The position numbers and the translations under genes are program-made. Below the pieces are notes generated by a model. That model was given only the letters and a program-made list of their open reading frames with translations. It did no database searches and had not been told where the DNA came from. From MGBC163016 sp964469815 (GTDB lineage Bacteria; Actinomycetota; Coriobacteriia; Coriobacteriales; Eggerthellaceae), in assembly GCA_964469815.1 (NCBI GenBank), contig CAYXZC010000058.1, forward strand, positions 1 through 10,491: a stretch of DNA of 10,491 nucleotides, written 5' to 3'. Of this stretch, positions 1-6,002 are shown piece by piece. The stretch's first letter is position 1, and every line of letters begins with the position of its first letter.

Positions 1-109
1 ATAACTCACCACGATTTTCGCAGCTCGAAGCCAAGGACAAGGCCTTGCAGGTTATACAGAAAAACCCCATCGTGAATGTCGAATGCAAAAAGAAACAACT
101 CCGAAAGCA
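1..109. other. Left edge, no supported gene
   Basis: No recognisable gene. A plus-strand frame is open from the left edge and runs without a stop into the tcdA antisense region (stop near position 210), but its translation resembles nothing I know. On the minus strand an ATG at 110-108 overlaps the tcdA stop as TGATG and opens a 34-codon hydrophobic frame ending at position 6. The overlap would allow translational coupling, but the frame is too short and unrecognised to call. No clear tcdA terminator is visible here. Confidence 0.3.
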
Positions 110-823
110 TCACGCGAGCAATCTTCGTATCACCCAACCTGCGATCATCTGCCCCATGATTGGCGGCATATATGACATGGTGCCGAGTTCTGCACGCTCA
201 CGCCTGTCGGGATAGGACTCACCCGACACCTTCACCGGCTGTTCGGCCGAGAACAGCACATCTATATCCTCAAGGTCGTTATCGCGGGCGATCTTTCGCA
301 TCTCGCGGCATAGTGGGCACACATGTGTCTTCGTGAGCTTCGAGAACTCGAACTTGGTCGGATCGGTCTTGTTGGCCGATCCCATCGCAGATATGATCGG
401 TATGCCTTGCGCTTGCGCGTATTTGGCGAGCGCGACTTTCACTGTAAGGGTATCGATAGCATCGACGATATAGTCCGGTCGATCGAAATCCGCCAACAGC
501 TCATCAAGGTTGTCCGCATTGACGAACGCGTCGAGCGTGTCTACGCGTGCTTCGGGATCTATACCCAGAACCATCGCTCGCATCACATCCACTTTGCGCT
601 TCCCGATAGTGCTCACGAAAGCGATGGCCTGTCGATTGATGTTGCTCGGCTCCACCGCATCCTTGTCCACAAGGAGCAGATCGCTGACTCCACCGCGAGC
701 CAGCGCCTCAACGCATGAGGAACCCACACCTCCAAGCCCGAAGACAGCGACGCGGGCACATGCGAGCTTCATGATTCCCTCATCGCCTATCATTCGGCGC
801 AACCTTGACTTCGAATCATCCAT
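110..823 (-). CDS. tcdA: tRNA threonylcarbamoyladenosine dehydratase (TcdA/CsdL, ThiF-like E1 fold)
   Basis: Predicted cytoplasmic enzyme that uses ATP to cyclise N6-threonylcarbamoyladenosine (t6A) at position 37 of ANN-decoding tRNAs to the cyclic form. The 237-residue protein has the ThiF/MoeB/E1-like Rossmann fold: nucleotide-binding GLGGVG at 29-34, DKDAVEPSNINRQ from about 53 (the Asp and the NxNRQ motif contact ATP in this superfamily), and DAIDT at 121-125. The C-terminal part (LGTMSYMPPIMGQ, then VIRRL) fits the TcdA subfamily rather than ThiF or MoeB. I chose the ATG at 823 because AAAGG lies just upstream; a TTG at 838 would add five residues with no good ribosome site. A CPLC pair (C169, C172) sits where many homologues have a single Cys followed by Ala. 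The gene is divergent from the regulator at 1006, across 182 bp. Family assignment is firm; exact substrate is by homology. Confidence 0.9.
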   Translation of the reverse strand: MDDSKSRLRRMIGDEGIMKLACARVAVFGLGGVGSSCVEALARGGVSDLLLVDKDAVEPSNINRQAIAFVSTIGKRKVDVMRAMVLGIDPEARVDTLDAFVNADNLDELLADFDRPDYIVDAIDTLTVKVALAKYAQAQGIPIISAMGSANKTDPTKFEFSKLTKTHVCPLCREMRKIARDNDLEDIDVLFSAEQPVKVSGESYPDRRERAELGTMSYMPPIMGQMIAGWVIRRLLA

Positions 824-949
824 TTCATTACCTTTCAATGCCTCTAGCTGGGCTTTGCAACCACAAGGCGCGCAAAATCATCCCAAATTGCTGCTTCAAG
901 TTGGTAGTGCAACCCTCATTTTATTGGTTAACTGATAAGCATGTTAGAT

Positions 950-978
950 CATTTGAGCGATCTTCGACTCAGTATAAT
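950..978 (+). promoter_or_regulatory. Probable promoter of the Xre-type regulator gene
   Basis: A perfect TATAAT at 973-978 lies 27 bp before the ATG at 1006. The -35 box at 17-bp spacing (CATTTG, 950-955) is poor, and a better-looking TTGAGC at 953-958 is only 14 bp away. A weak -35 would suit a promoter that needs an activator or is autoregulated, but that is inference. AAAGG precedes the ATG by about 8 bases. Confidence 0.5.
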
Positions 979-1005
979 GTAGCCACACGACCGAAAGGCA
1001 ATTCG

Positions 1006-2052
1006 ATGAGCTTCAGGGACAACCTCATACATCTTCGCGCTGAGAACAATATGACACAGGAGCGACTGGCGACCCTTTTGGGCGTGAGCAGGCAGTCCGT
1101 CACGAAATGGGAGGCGGAGAAATCGTATCCGGAAATGGACAAGCTCATAAAGATGTGCCAGATATTCGACTGCACGCTGGACGATCTGGTGCAGGGCGAC
1201 CTTACCGGCAGAACAGCCCCGACAAAGCAGATCCAGATCGCCGCAGAATCCCAGGCCGCCGATGTCTTCGGATACGATGAGCATATGTCCCAGTTCGCAA
1301 TGAGGATCGCAATGGGCGTTGCAAGCCCGATCCTCGGTATCGGGATCGCCATAATCTTCTTCTCCATGGGATCCATTGAGGTGGGGTACGGTCTTGGTGG
1401 ATCGATGGCCATCCTTCCCGAGAACATCGCTGCCGCGCTCGGACTCATGTTCGTGTTCCTTGGAATCATAATCTGTTTGATGATGATAATCCCGGCGGGC
1501 CTTGCGCATTCCGATTTCGTCAAATCCCACCCGTATATTGAGGATTTCTACACCACCGATGAGCGCACAAGGGCGAAGCAATCCTTCACATACCAGCTGG
1601 TATTTGGGATATTGAGCATCTTCATCGGGATCCTAGTGGTGATCGTGGTCTCTGAAACGCCACTCGAGGAGATCGTCGGGGTGCCGCTGATGCTCGTATT
1701 CATATCGATCGGTGTGTTTTTGATCGTGCACGGCTCGATGACCTTGGGAAAGACGAATATCTGCAACTACAACACAACAGCAGGCGAGGTCATGACAGCA
1801 TCCGAAATAGAGAGCAGCGATCTTAGCGATGCGGAGAAGGCTCGGCTGATGAGCGTCCATAAGACCGATAAGCGCAAAGGCGCGATCTGCGGCATCATCA
1901 TGCTCATCGCCACGGTGGCTGGCCTTGTGATGCTATTCGTGCCCGGGTATCAAACCCCGTTCTTCTGGCTCGCATGGCCGATTGGCGGAATCTGCTGCGG
2001 GATCGTATCGCTTCTCATAACGGCTATCACAGGCGAAGACACCTCGGAATAG
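1006..2052 (+). CDS. Xre-family HTH regulator with a multi-pass membrane C-terminal half
   Basis: A 348-residue protein. Residues about 5-60 form a Cro/C1-type helix-turn-helix (LRAENNMTQERLATLLGVSRQSVTKWE), with SRQSVTKWE as the likely recognition helix. The rest is largely hydrophobic, with probable membrane segments at about 99-120, 132-155, 187-206, 215-233, 283-302 and 308-337. This suggests a membrane-tethered DNA-binding protein. HTH proteins joined to membrane segments are common in Firmicutes and Actinobacteria, often with unknown signals. I chose the ATG at 1006 because AAAGG precedes it and the HTH motif starts right after; the frame is open back to 805, but that stretch includes the promoter and the upstream noncoding region. 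The gene stands alone, divergent from tcdA and convergent with rplL. Target genes and signal cannot be read from the sequence; autoregulation is plausible. Confidence 0.85.
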   Translation: MSFRDNLIHLRAENNMTQERLATLLGVSRQSVTKWEAEKSYPEMDKLIKMCQIFDCTLDDLVQGDLTGRTAPTKQIQIAAESQAADVFGYDEHMSQFAMRIAMGVASPILGIGIAIIFFSMGSIEVGYGLGGSMAILPENIAAALGLMFVFLGIIICLMMIIPAGLAHSDFVKSHPYIEDFYTTDERTRAKQSFTYQLVFGILSIFIGILVVIVVSETPLEEIVGVPLMLVFISIGVFLIVHGSMTLGKTNICNYNTTAGEVMTASEIESSDLSDAEKARLMSVHKTDKRKGAICGIIMLIATVAGLVMLFVPGYQTPFFWLAWPIGGICCGIVSLLITAITGEDTSE

Positions 2053-2341
2053 AACAACTCTCTGCATGGCCAAACGAATCTCATCTGGGCGGTTAAAGCC
2101 ATAAAAGCAAAGCCGAAGGCTTAGCTATAAAACTGTCATCCTGAGCGTAGTGAGCGAATGCGAACAGAGTCGAATGGACCGCCCACTACGCATCGATAGG
2201 AGACGCCGCACGAACATCGCGTAGAGGGCGATCTTGATCGCCCTCATGTGGGCGGTTAGCGTGAGATCAGGACGTTCCTAAACTCACGCTCACATGTCGG
2301 AACATCACACTATGTCTCCGTTGCACCCCTTTATATGGCAC
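2053..2341. other. Convergent intergenic region rich in foldable inverted repeats
   Basis: Lies between the regulator stop and the rplL terminator; no gene seen. A small hairpin at 2107-2125 (AAGCC, loop GAA, GGCTT) may end the regulator transcript, but no T-run follows. Next, 2135-2180 resembles the dispersed repeat of the 5.9-7.1 kb island in diverged form (starts GTCATCCTGAGCG). Then comes a folded element, 2178-2256, described separately. A further 7-bp inverted repeat pairs GCGTGAG (2259-2265) with CTCACGC (2283-2289). Confidence 0.6.
2178..2256. repeat. Three-branched foldable element with GATCTTGATC hairpin (copy A)
   Basis: An outer 9-bp perfect inverted repeat, ACCGCCCAC (2178-2186) with GTGGGCGGT (2248-2256), encloses two inner helices. 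These are CTACGC (2186-2191) with GCGTAG (2219-2224), and the hairpin GAGGGCGATC (2224-2233) with GATCGCCCTC (2236-2245). Together they could form a three-way junction in RNA or a cruciform in DNA. A related element lies at 9928-10013. Function unknown. Confidence 0.6.
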
Positions 2342-2371
2342 AAAAAAAGGAGGAGCGATGCTCCTCCTTTT
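2342..2371 (-). terminator. Rho-independent terminator of the rplJ-rplL operon
   Basis: A perfect 12-bp stem (AAAAGGAGGAGC at 2345-2356 and its complement at 2360-2371) with a 3-base loop. On the minus strand a run of seven T follows (2348-2342). It starts 24 bp past the rplL stop. The plus-strand side has only four T, so it may also weakly stop transcripts coming from the regulator gene. Confidence 0.92.
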
Positions 2372-2394
2372 CACGACTTTTCGCTAAAACCGAA

Positions 2395-2781
2395 CTACTT
2401 AACGGTAACAGCAGCGCCTGCCTCTTCGAGCTTAGCCTTGATCTCGTCAGCCTTCTCCTGGTTGACACCCTCAGCAACTGGAGTCGGTACGCCCTCGACA
2501 GCTTCCTTTGCCTCTTTCAGGCCAAGGCCGGTGATCTCGCGGACAACCTTGATGACAGCGATCTTGTTGTCGCCAAAGCCCTCGAGAACAACGTCGAAGT
2601 CAGACTTTGCCTCGCCAGCGCCAGCAGCATCGCCACCAGCTGCGCCACCAACAGCAGCAACTGCAACAGGAGCAGCAGCGCTTACGCCGAACTCCTCTTC
2701 GATAGCCTTAACGAGCTCAGATGCCTGGAGAAGCGGCATTTCCTTCAAAGCCTCAATGATCTCCTCATTAGTAAGTGCCAT
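2395..2781 (-). CDS. rplL: 50S ribosomal protein L7/L12
   Basis: The 128-residue stalk protein, present as dimers bound to L10, recruits and stimulates translational GTPases (EF-Tu, EF-G, IF2). The N-terminal dimerisation domain is residues about 1-32 (MALTNEEIIEALKEMPLLQASELVKAIEEEFGVS in essence). An Ala/Gly-rich flexible hinge follows (about 33-58), then the globular C-terminal domain that contacts factors (FDVVLEGFGDNKIAVIKVVRE, GLGLKEAKEAVEG, ending VTVK). Length is normal for the family. The ATG at 2781 follows GAAAGG at a suitable distance; a TTG two codons upstream is unlikely. It is the second gene after rplJ, with a 101-bp spacer, and is followed by a strong terminator, so rpoBC is not in this transcript. 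Confidence 0.97.
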   Translation of the reverse strand: MALTNEEIIEALKEMPLLQASELVKAIEEEFGVSAAAPVAVAAVGGAAGGDAAGAGEAKSDFDVVLEGFGDNKIAVIKVVREITGLGLKEAKEAVEGVPTPVAEGVNQEKADEIKAKLEEAGAAVTVK

Positions 2782-2882
2782 TTTCAAAATCCTTTCGGTC
2801 GTGCCGGCGTTTCCTTTTATGCCGGCATTCAGTCAATTTCATGCAGCCGCACTTGCGCAAACGCGCTCATGCAGCCGTGCGG
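2782..2882 (-). other. rplJ-rplL intergenic region with inverted repeats
   Basis: 101 bp between the L10 stop and the L7/L12 start. GCCGCAC (2846-2852) pairs with GTGCGGC (2877-2883), reaching into the rplJ stop codon. TGCCGGC (2802-2808) pairs with GCCGGCA (2821-2827) around a purine-rich loop. CATGCAGCCG occurs twice (2840-2849, 2868-2877). Such folds could serve RNA processing or set the L7/L12 to L10 ratio; this is inference. Confidence 0.5.
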
Positions 2883-3404
2883 CTAGGCCGCCTCTTTCTG
2901 GTCGGCCACAGCCTTCGTGACCTGAGCCAAGCCTCTCGGCACACCGTTGATCGCAGTTGCGAGTCCGCGGGCAACGCCGGAGATCGCACCAGCAATGGAT
3001 GCGATGAGTTCCTCGCGAGAAGGCAGGGATGCGATAGCTTCAACCTCTGTGGCTGAAACAACAGCTCCATCCATGATTCCGCCCTTGATCTCAAGGTTCT
3101 CGTTTTCCTTTGCGAAGTTCTTCACGGCTTTTGCCGATGCGGCAACATCACTGCCTGAGAAGACGAACGCATTGGGTCCTGCCAGCATATCATCGATCGA
3201 AGGCATCTCCTCCTGCTCGAGAGCAAGATGGACGAGAGTGTTCTTGTAAACCTTCATCTGAGCATCTGCCTCGCGAATGGAGCGGCGAAGGGCTTGGATC
3301 TCCTTAACGGTGAGTCCGCGATAATCGACCACCCAAACAGCGGATGCATTCTCAATATCGGTCTTGATATTGGCAAGCATTTCTTGATTCTGTGCGTTTG
3401 GCAT
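2883..3404 (-). CDS. rplJ: 50S ribosomal protein L10
   Basis: A 173-residue protein of usual length that anchors the L7/L12 dimers on 23S rRNA at the base of the ribosomal stalk. The N-terminal RNA-binding domain is clear: VWVVDYRGLTVKEIQALR from residue 23 and MKVYKNTLVHLALE at 50-63 are family hallmarks. The C-terminal alpha-helical part (about residue 130 on, SREELIASIAGAISGVARGLA) carries the L7/L12-binding helix. The start is secure: an AAAGGAGGTG ribosome site precedes ATG at 3404. Its 5' leader carries an L10-leader-like RNA, so autogenous control by the L10-L7/L12 complex is likely. First gene of the rplJ-rplL operon. Confidence 0.97.
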   Translation of the reverse strand: MPNAQNQEMLANIKTDIENASAVWVVDYRGLTVKEIQALRRSIREADAQMKVYKNTLVHLALEQEEMPSIDDMLAGPNAFVFSGSDVAASAKAVKNFAKENENLEIKGGIMDGAVVSATEVEAIASLPSREELIASIAGAISGVARGLATAINGVPRGLAQVTKAVADQKEAA

Positions 3405-3432
3405 TCAGTTACACCTCCTTTACAAGCTTCAC

Positions 3433-3453
3433 GTTCCGCCCTTCAGGGCTGGC
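3433..3453 (-). promoter_or_regulatory. Short hairpin before the rplJ ribosome site
   Basis: In the minus-strand RNA, GCCC and GGGC pair around a UGAA tetraloop (centre near 3444), about 20 bases upstream of the AAGGAGG site. It may be part of the leader fold or modulate ribosome access. Role is inferred. Confidence 0.4.
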
Positions 3454-3461
3454 GCCGCTTG

Positions 3462-3501
3462 CAAAGAAACGACCCCTGCCGCACAAAAGACGACAGGGGT
3501 C
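3462..3501 (-). terminator. Attenuator-like hairpin in the rplJ leader
   Basis: On the minus strand GACCCCTG (3501-3494) pairs with CAGGGGTC (3478-3471). The stem extends inward by four more pairs, two of them G-U, around a loop of about 7 bases. GTTTCTTTG follows. The stem is strong but the T-run is interrupted, as suits partial termination in the leader before rplJ. Confidence 0.65.
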
Positions 3502-3507
3502 AGCCAA

Positions 3508-3626
3508 TTCACATCTGACAACCACCTCGGCGGGCCGCTCTCGCGATTAAACCTTCGAGCTTTTGATTGCCGTGTTCGCCTGTGCGAAAGCGACGAATCC
3601 AAGCTTTCCGGTACCTGCTGTCTTAA
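3508..3626 (-). ncRNA. Ribosomal protein L10 leader (cis-regulatory RNA)
   Basis: The rplJ 5' leader shows conserved-looking L10-leader blocks. GACAGCAGGTACC (read at 3622-3610) and CCCGCCGAGGTGG (3535-3523) are about 75 bases apart on the minus strand, and an attenuator hairpin follows. In the known Bacillus and actinobacterial leaders these blocks form a kink-turn-containing domain bound by the L10-L7/L12 complex, which lowers operon expression when stalk proteins are in excess. Boundaries are approximate. Assignment rests on the motifs and position and was not checked with a covariance model. Confidence 0.75.
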
Positions 3627-3672
3627 GTAGCGGAACAACTATTCTTTTGCTGGCAAAATGCACAGCCTGTAT

Positions 3673-3700
3673 ATTCTACCGCTACATTTTGTAGTGTCAA
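3673..3700 (-). promoter_or_regulatory. Sigma70-type promoter of rplJ-rplL
   Basis: On the minus strand, a consensus TTGACA (3700-3695) and TAGAAT (3678-3673) are 16 bp apart. It lies directly downstream of the stop codon of the 664-residue protein gene and gives a leader of about 260 bases. The spacer holds a palindrome, CTACA-TTT-TGTAG (3682-3694), a possible operator. Confidence 0.8.
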
Positions 3701-3705
3701 CCCTA

Positions 3706-5700
3706 CTATGCGGCGGCAGCTGCCTCTTGATCCACTGCTTGCTCGGCGCTGTTATCCTCCCCGCTATCGGTCTCAACAGCGACCGTCTGCTTCTCACCGT
3801 CCGCGCCGATTATCGAGTAGACCGTATTCGCGCCATCGGTCTTCAAGTAAGTGAAGGTTATCGTATCGCCCACGTTGTACTTCAAGATGTTGAGCAGCCC
3901 CGGAAGTGCGAAGTCGTATAGCGCATCCTCACCATCGATAACGGCATAGAAATGCGAGTTGCCATCTATGACCGCTTGCGCGACCGCTGTGATCGTGCCC
4001 GTCTTCTCCTCGACATCGGTAAGGTCGGTCTCATTCGTCAACACGCCATTCGTGGCGAGCAGCGCCTCATATGCGGTCTGCGTCTCAGCGACCGTATCAC
4101 CCACAGCAACGTTCTGGTAGCGCTGGATGTCGATCATCGCGAACTTCTTAGGAAGACCGCTTCCGTCCTTCAAAGCCATGAAGTACGTCGGCTGGTTCGC
4201 CACATTGATCAGCAACGGGAATGTGGCCGTATAGCGCAGGTTCTGCACCTGGCCTTCCGCGGAATTCATGGCCGAATCCTCGGTGGCGCCCGACACGCTG
4301 TAGAAGTGCGCGTCCTGCGTGCGCTGGTTCACGAGAACGAAGCCTATGATGGAGTTATCAGCCGTTGCGGACGTGACGCCGGTGTAGACCCAGACGTCAT
4401 CATCCTTGGCGATATAGTTGTAACCGAGCGTACCATCACTGCCGGGAGTGGTGCGCACAACGCCTTCCTGGCCGAGGAATGAGTTCAACCAGCCATTGTG
4501 GTACGAACCCCACCAGTTGTACTGCTCGATCAGAAGCTCGGCGGGGAACACGCGGTCGACCCATTGCGGAACCTCCTCGATCGACATCTCGGTGCATTCA
4601 CCGGTCGTTGCGTTGCAAAGGATCACCCGATCGATGGTGTAGCCGCCGAAAAGCCCGATCGTATATGTGCGAACCGGGCAGATCCACCACGGCTTGCCGT
4701 CCTCATCGATCTCGAAGGAGAATTCATCGAAGATGTAGAACGGATGGCTGAGCTGCACATGGCGATAGATATTGCGCGCGAGCGGCTCGCTTTGAGAATA
4801 GAAGATCGCGTTCTCGCCAAGGCGCACGATCTCGGCATCCTGCGTGGTCATGTTCACGAGCGAATACGCCGGGATGCCGGCTTCGCGATTGGTGAACCAC
4901 TTGAATAGGTCGGCGTATCCAAGCGGACTCACGCGAACCGGAGTTCCCTGGTAGTTGATCTGGCTGTAGAGCGGCGAGATCTCGAACTGGCTGACGTATT
5001 CAGGGATCGAACCCATCTCGCGGTCGCCGATGAGGACGGCGGAATCGCGATCGATGACGGGGATCTGGTTGTAGTCGACCTCTTGGATATCCTGCGCGAA
5101 ATCAAGCGTATCGGTCTGCAGGACGTTAGAGTACTTCTCAGCATTTCCCGGGATGATGGCGTTCGAGAACAGCGCACCGAGCGCACATACCGCGATCAGC
5201 GCGGTGGGGATCACAAGCAGGATGGAGAACTTCTTCTGCTTCTTCGGGCTTTTCTCATACTTGCCGCCACCGACCTTGTAGTTGTGGCGGAAGTGGGCGA
5301 GCACGAGGATGGCCGCGATGCAGATGATGACCACTATCATCCACAGATCGACCGAATTGATCGAGATGGGCGGATGGAACCACCAGTAGAGCGCCGCAAT
5401 GATGAGTATGGCGATGATGGCGAGAACGATCCATGTGCCCTTATGCTTCGGGCCGTGTATGTCGTCAAGGAAGGACAGGTCGAAGTTCATATCGCCACCG
5501 CGACCGCCTTTGCCGCCGCGACCGGCGCGACCTTTACCTGCACCGCCTGAAGAGGACGCCTTCGCAGAGCCGCCGGTTCCGGAGCTTCCGGAAGCGCCCG
5601 AGCCGGTCGAGCCGCCTGAGCCGCCTGAGCCGCCAATGTCGTCAGTGTTCATACCCGAATTGCGTAGCGCTTCGAGCAGAGAATCCAGTCCTGATGCCAC
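3706..5700 (-). CDS. Membrane protein with Gly/Ser/Arg-rich N-terminal tail and large extracytoplasmic domain
   Basis: I do not recognise the family. The 664-residue product starts with a short helix-like stretch (1-22). A low-complexity Gly/Ser tail follows (23-54), turning basic as GKGRAGRGGKGGRGG (55-69). Membrane segments are at about 89-108, 118-137 and 158-182. The Lys/Arg-rich loop 138-157 suggests it faces the cytoplasm, putting residues 183-664 outside. That part is rich in aromatic and beta-type sequence (IDRDSAVLIGDREMGSIPEY, YNWWGSYHNGWL). A C-terminal segment, about 566-645 (TGTITAV to YSIIGADG), could be an OB-like small beta domain, followed by an Ala/Glu-rich end. The start is GTG at 5700 with AAAGGAG upstream. 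It is a single gene with no visible terminator before the rplJ promoter, so read-through into rplJ is possible. A role at the cell envelope is the most one can infer. Confidence 0.75.
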   Translation of the reverse strand: MASGLDSLLEALRNSGMNTDDIGGSGGSGGSTGSGASGSSGTGGSAKASSSGGAGKGRAGRGGKGGRGGDMNFDLSFLDDIHGPKHKGTWIVLAIIAILIIAALYWWFHPPISINSVDLWMIVVIICIAAILVLAHFRHNYKVGGGKYEKSPKKQKKFSILLVIPTALIAVCALGALFSNAIIPGNAEKYSNVLQTDTLDFAQDIQEVDYNQIPVIDRDSAVLIGDREMGSIPEYVSQFEISPLYSQINYQGTPVRVSPLGYADLFKWFTNREAGIPAYSLVNMTTQDAEIVRLGENAIFYSQSEPLARNIYRHVQLSHPFYIFDEFSFEIDEDGKPWWICPVRTYTIGLFGGYTIDRVILCNATTGECTEMSIEEVPQWVDRVFPAELLIEQYNWWGSYHNGWLNSFLGQEGVVRTTPGSDGTLGYNYIAKDDDVWVYTGVTSATADNSIIGFVLVNQRTQDAHFYSVSGATEDSAMNSAEGQVQNLRYTATFPLLINVANQPTYFMALKDGSGLPKKFAMIDIQRYQNVAVGDTVAETQTAYEALLATNGVLTNETDLTDVEEKTGTITAVAQAVIDGNSHFYAVIDGEDALYDFALPGLLNILKYNVGDTITFTYLKTDGANTVYSIIGADGEKQTVAVETDSGEDNSAEQAVDQEAAAAA
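5611..5634 (-). repeat. 9-bp tandem repeat coding for Gly-Gly-Ser
   Basis: GCCGCCTGA (plus strand) occurs twice and is followed by a partial third unit, in the N-terminal tail of the 664-residue protein. A gain or loss of a unit would keep the frame and only change the length of the tail. Confidence 0.7.
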
Positions 5701-5735
5701 GTTTTCTCTCCTTTATCGCGTCAGTGTTTCAGTGC

Positions 5736-5764
5736 ATTATACCTTGATATTCCGAAAGCCGTGA
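5736..5764 (-). promoter_or_regulatory. Probable promoter of the 664-residue membrane protein gene
   Basis: A perfect TATAAT on the minus strand (5741-5736) lies 35 bp before the GTG start. The -35 region at 17-bp spacing (TCACGG, 5764-5759) is weak. A 14-bp inverted repeat sits just upstream at 5774-5804. Confidence 0.5.
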
Positions 5765-5773
5765 TTATGTGCC

Positions 5774-5812
5774 GCAAACAGAAAAGCAACGCTTTTCTGT
5801 TTGCTCTTTTAT
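5774..5812 (+). terminator. Perfect 14-bp hairpin with T-run, no clear gene to end
   Basis: GCAAACAGAAAAGC (5774-5787) and its exact complement (5791-5804) flank the loop AAC, then TCTTTTAT. The form is that of an intrinsic terminator for plus-strand transcripts, but no plus-strand gene lies upstream. Placed just before the -35 of the membrane protein gene, it could instead be a regulator-binding palindrome, or block antisense transcription into the repeat island. Confidence 0.55.
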
Positions 5813-5862
5813 GAAAAGGCTTAAATGTTGAACCGATGCTCGATTCGCCTCCGATTAGTGTT

Positions 5863-5888
5863 GCGATTTTCGCATTTGCGAAAATCGC
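5863..5888. repeat. Perfect 11-bp hairpin at the left side of the repeat island
   Basis: GCGATTTTCGC (5863-5873) and GCGAAAATCGC (5878-5888) flank the loop ATTT. No T-run follows on either strand. It lies 7 bp before the left 19-bp border repeat. Confidence 0.6.
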
Positions 5889-5895
5889 TGCATTT

Positions 5896-5914
5896 GACGC
5901 TCCCTTCGGTCGCT
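5896..5914 (+). repeat. Left 19-bp inverted border repeat
   Basis: GACGCTCCCTTCGGTCGCT is the exact reverse complement of 7115-7133, and looser similarity continues outward (AAATGCAG against CAAAGCAG). Together they bracket 1238 bp that include the GIY-YIG gene and the other repeats. They may be element ends or just two opposed copies of a dispersed motif. Confidence 0.75.
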
Positions 5915-5937
5915 ATTATTGTCATTCCTTCCAGCAT

Positions 5938-5983
5938 CGAGATTCTTCGCTACGGTTCTTTCGAACCTTCGCTCTGAATGACG
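5938..5983 (-). repeat. 46-bp hairpin repeat, copy 1
   Basis: Reads CGAGATTCTTCGCT on the plus strand and ends CTCTGAATGACG. The centre GGTTC-TTTC-GAACC forms a hairpin. Near-identical full copies are at 6802-6847 and 7032-7077. The sequence CCAGCAT precedes it, as it does copy 4. Confidence 0.85.
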
Positions 5984-6002
5984 GGTCTGAATTCAAGTAC
6001 AA

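Noticed and set aside
805..1005. Upstream extension of the regulator frame
   Set aside because: The added residues resemble no domain, cover the TATAAT box and overlap the tcdA start. The ATG at 1006 has a ribosome site right before the HTH domain.
2294..3056. Plus-strand open frames across rplL and rplJ
   Set aside because: They are shadows of two certain ribosomal protein genes and run through the operon terminator.
3952..4908. Plus-strand open frames opposite the membrane protein gene
   Set aside because: They are antisense shadows with no ribosome sites. The minus-strand frame has membrane segments, a good ribosome site and a continuous 664-residue product.
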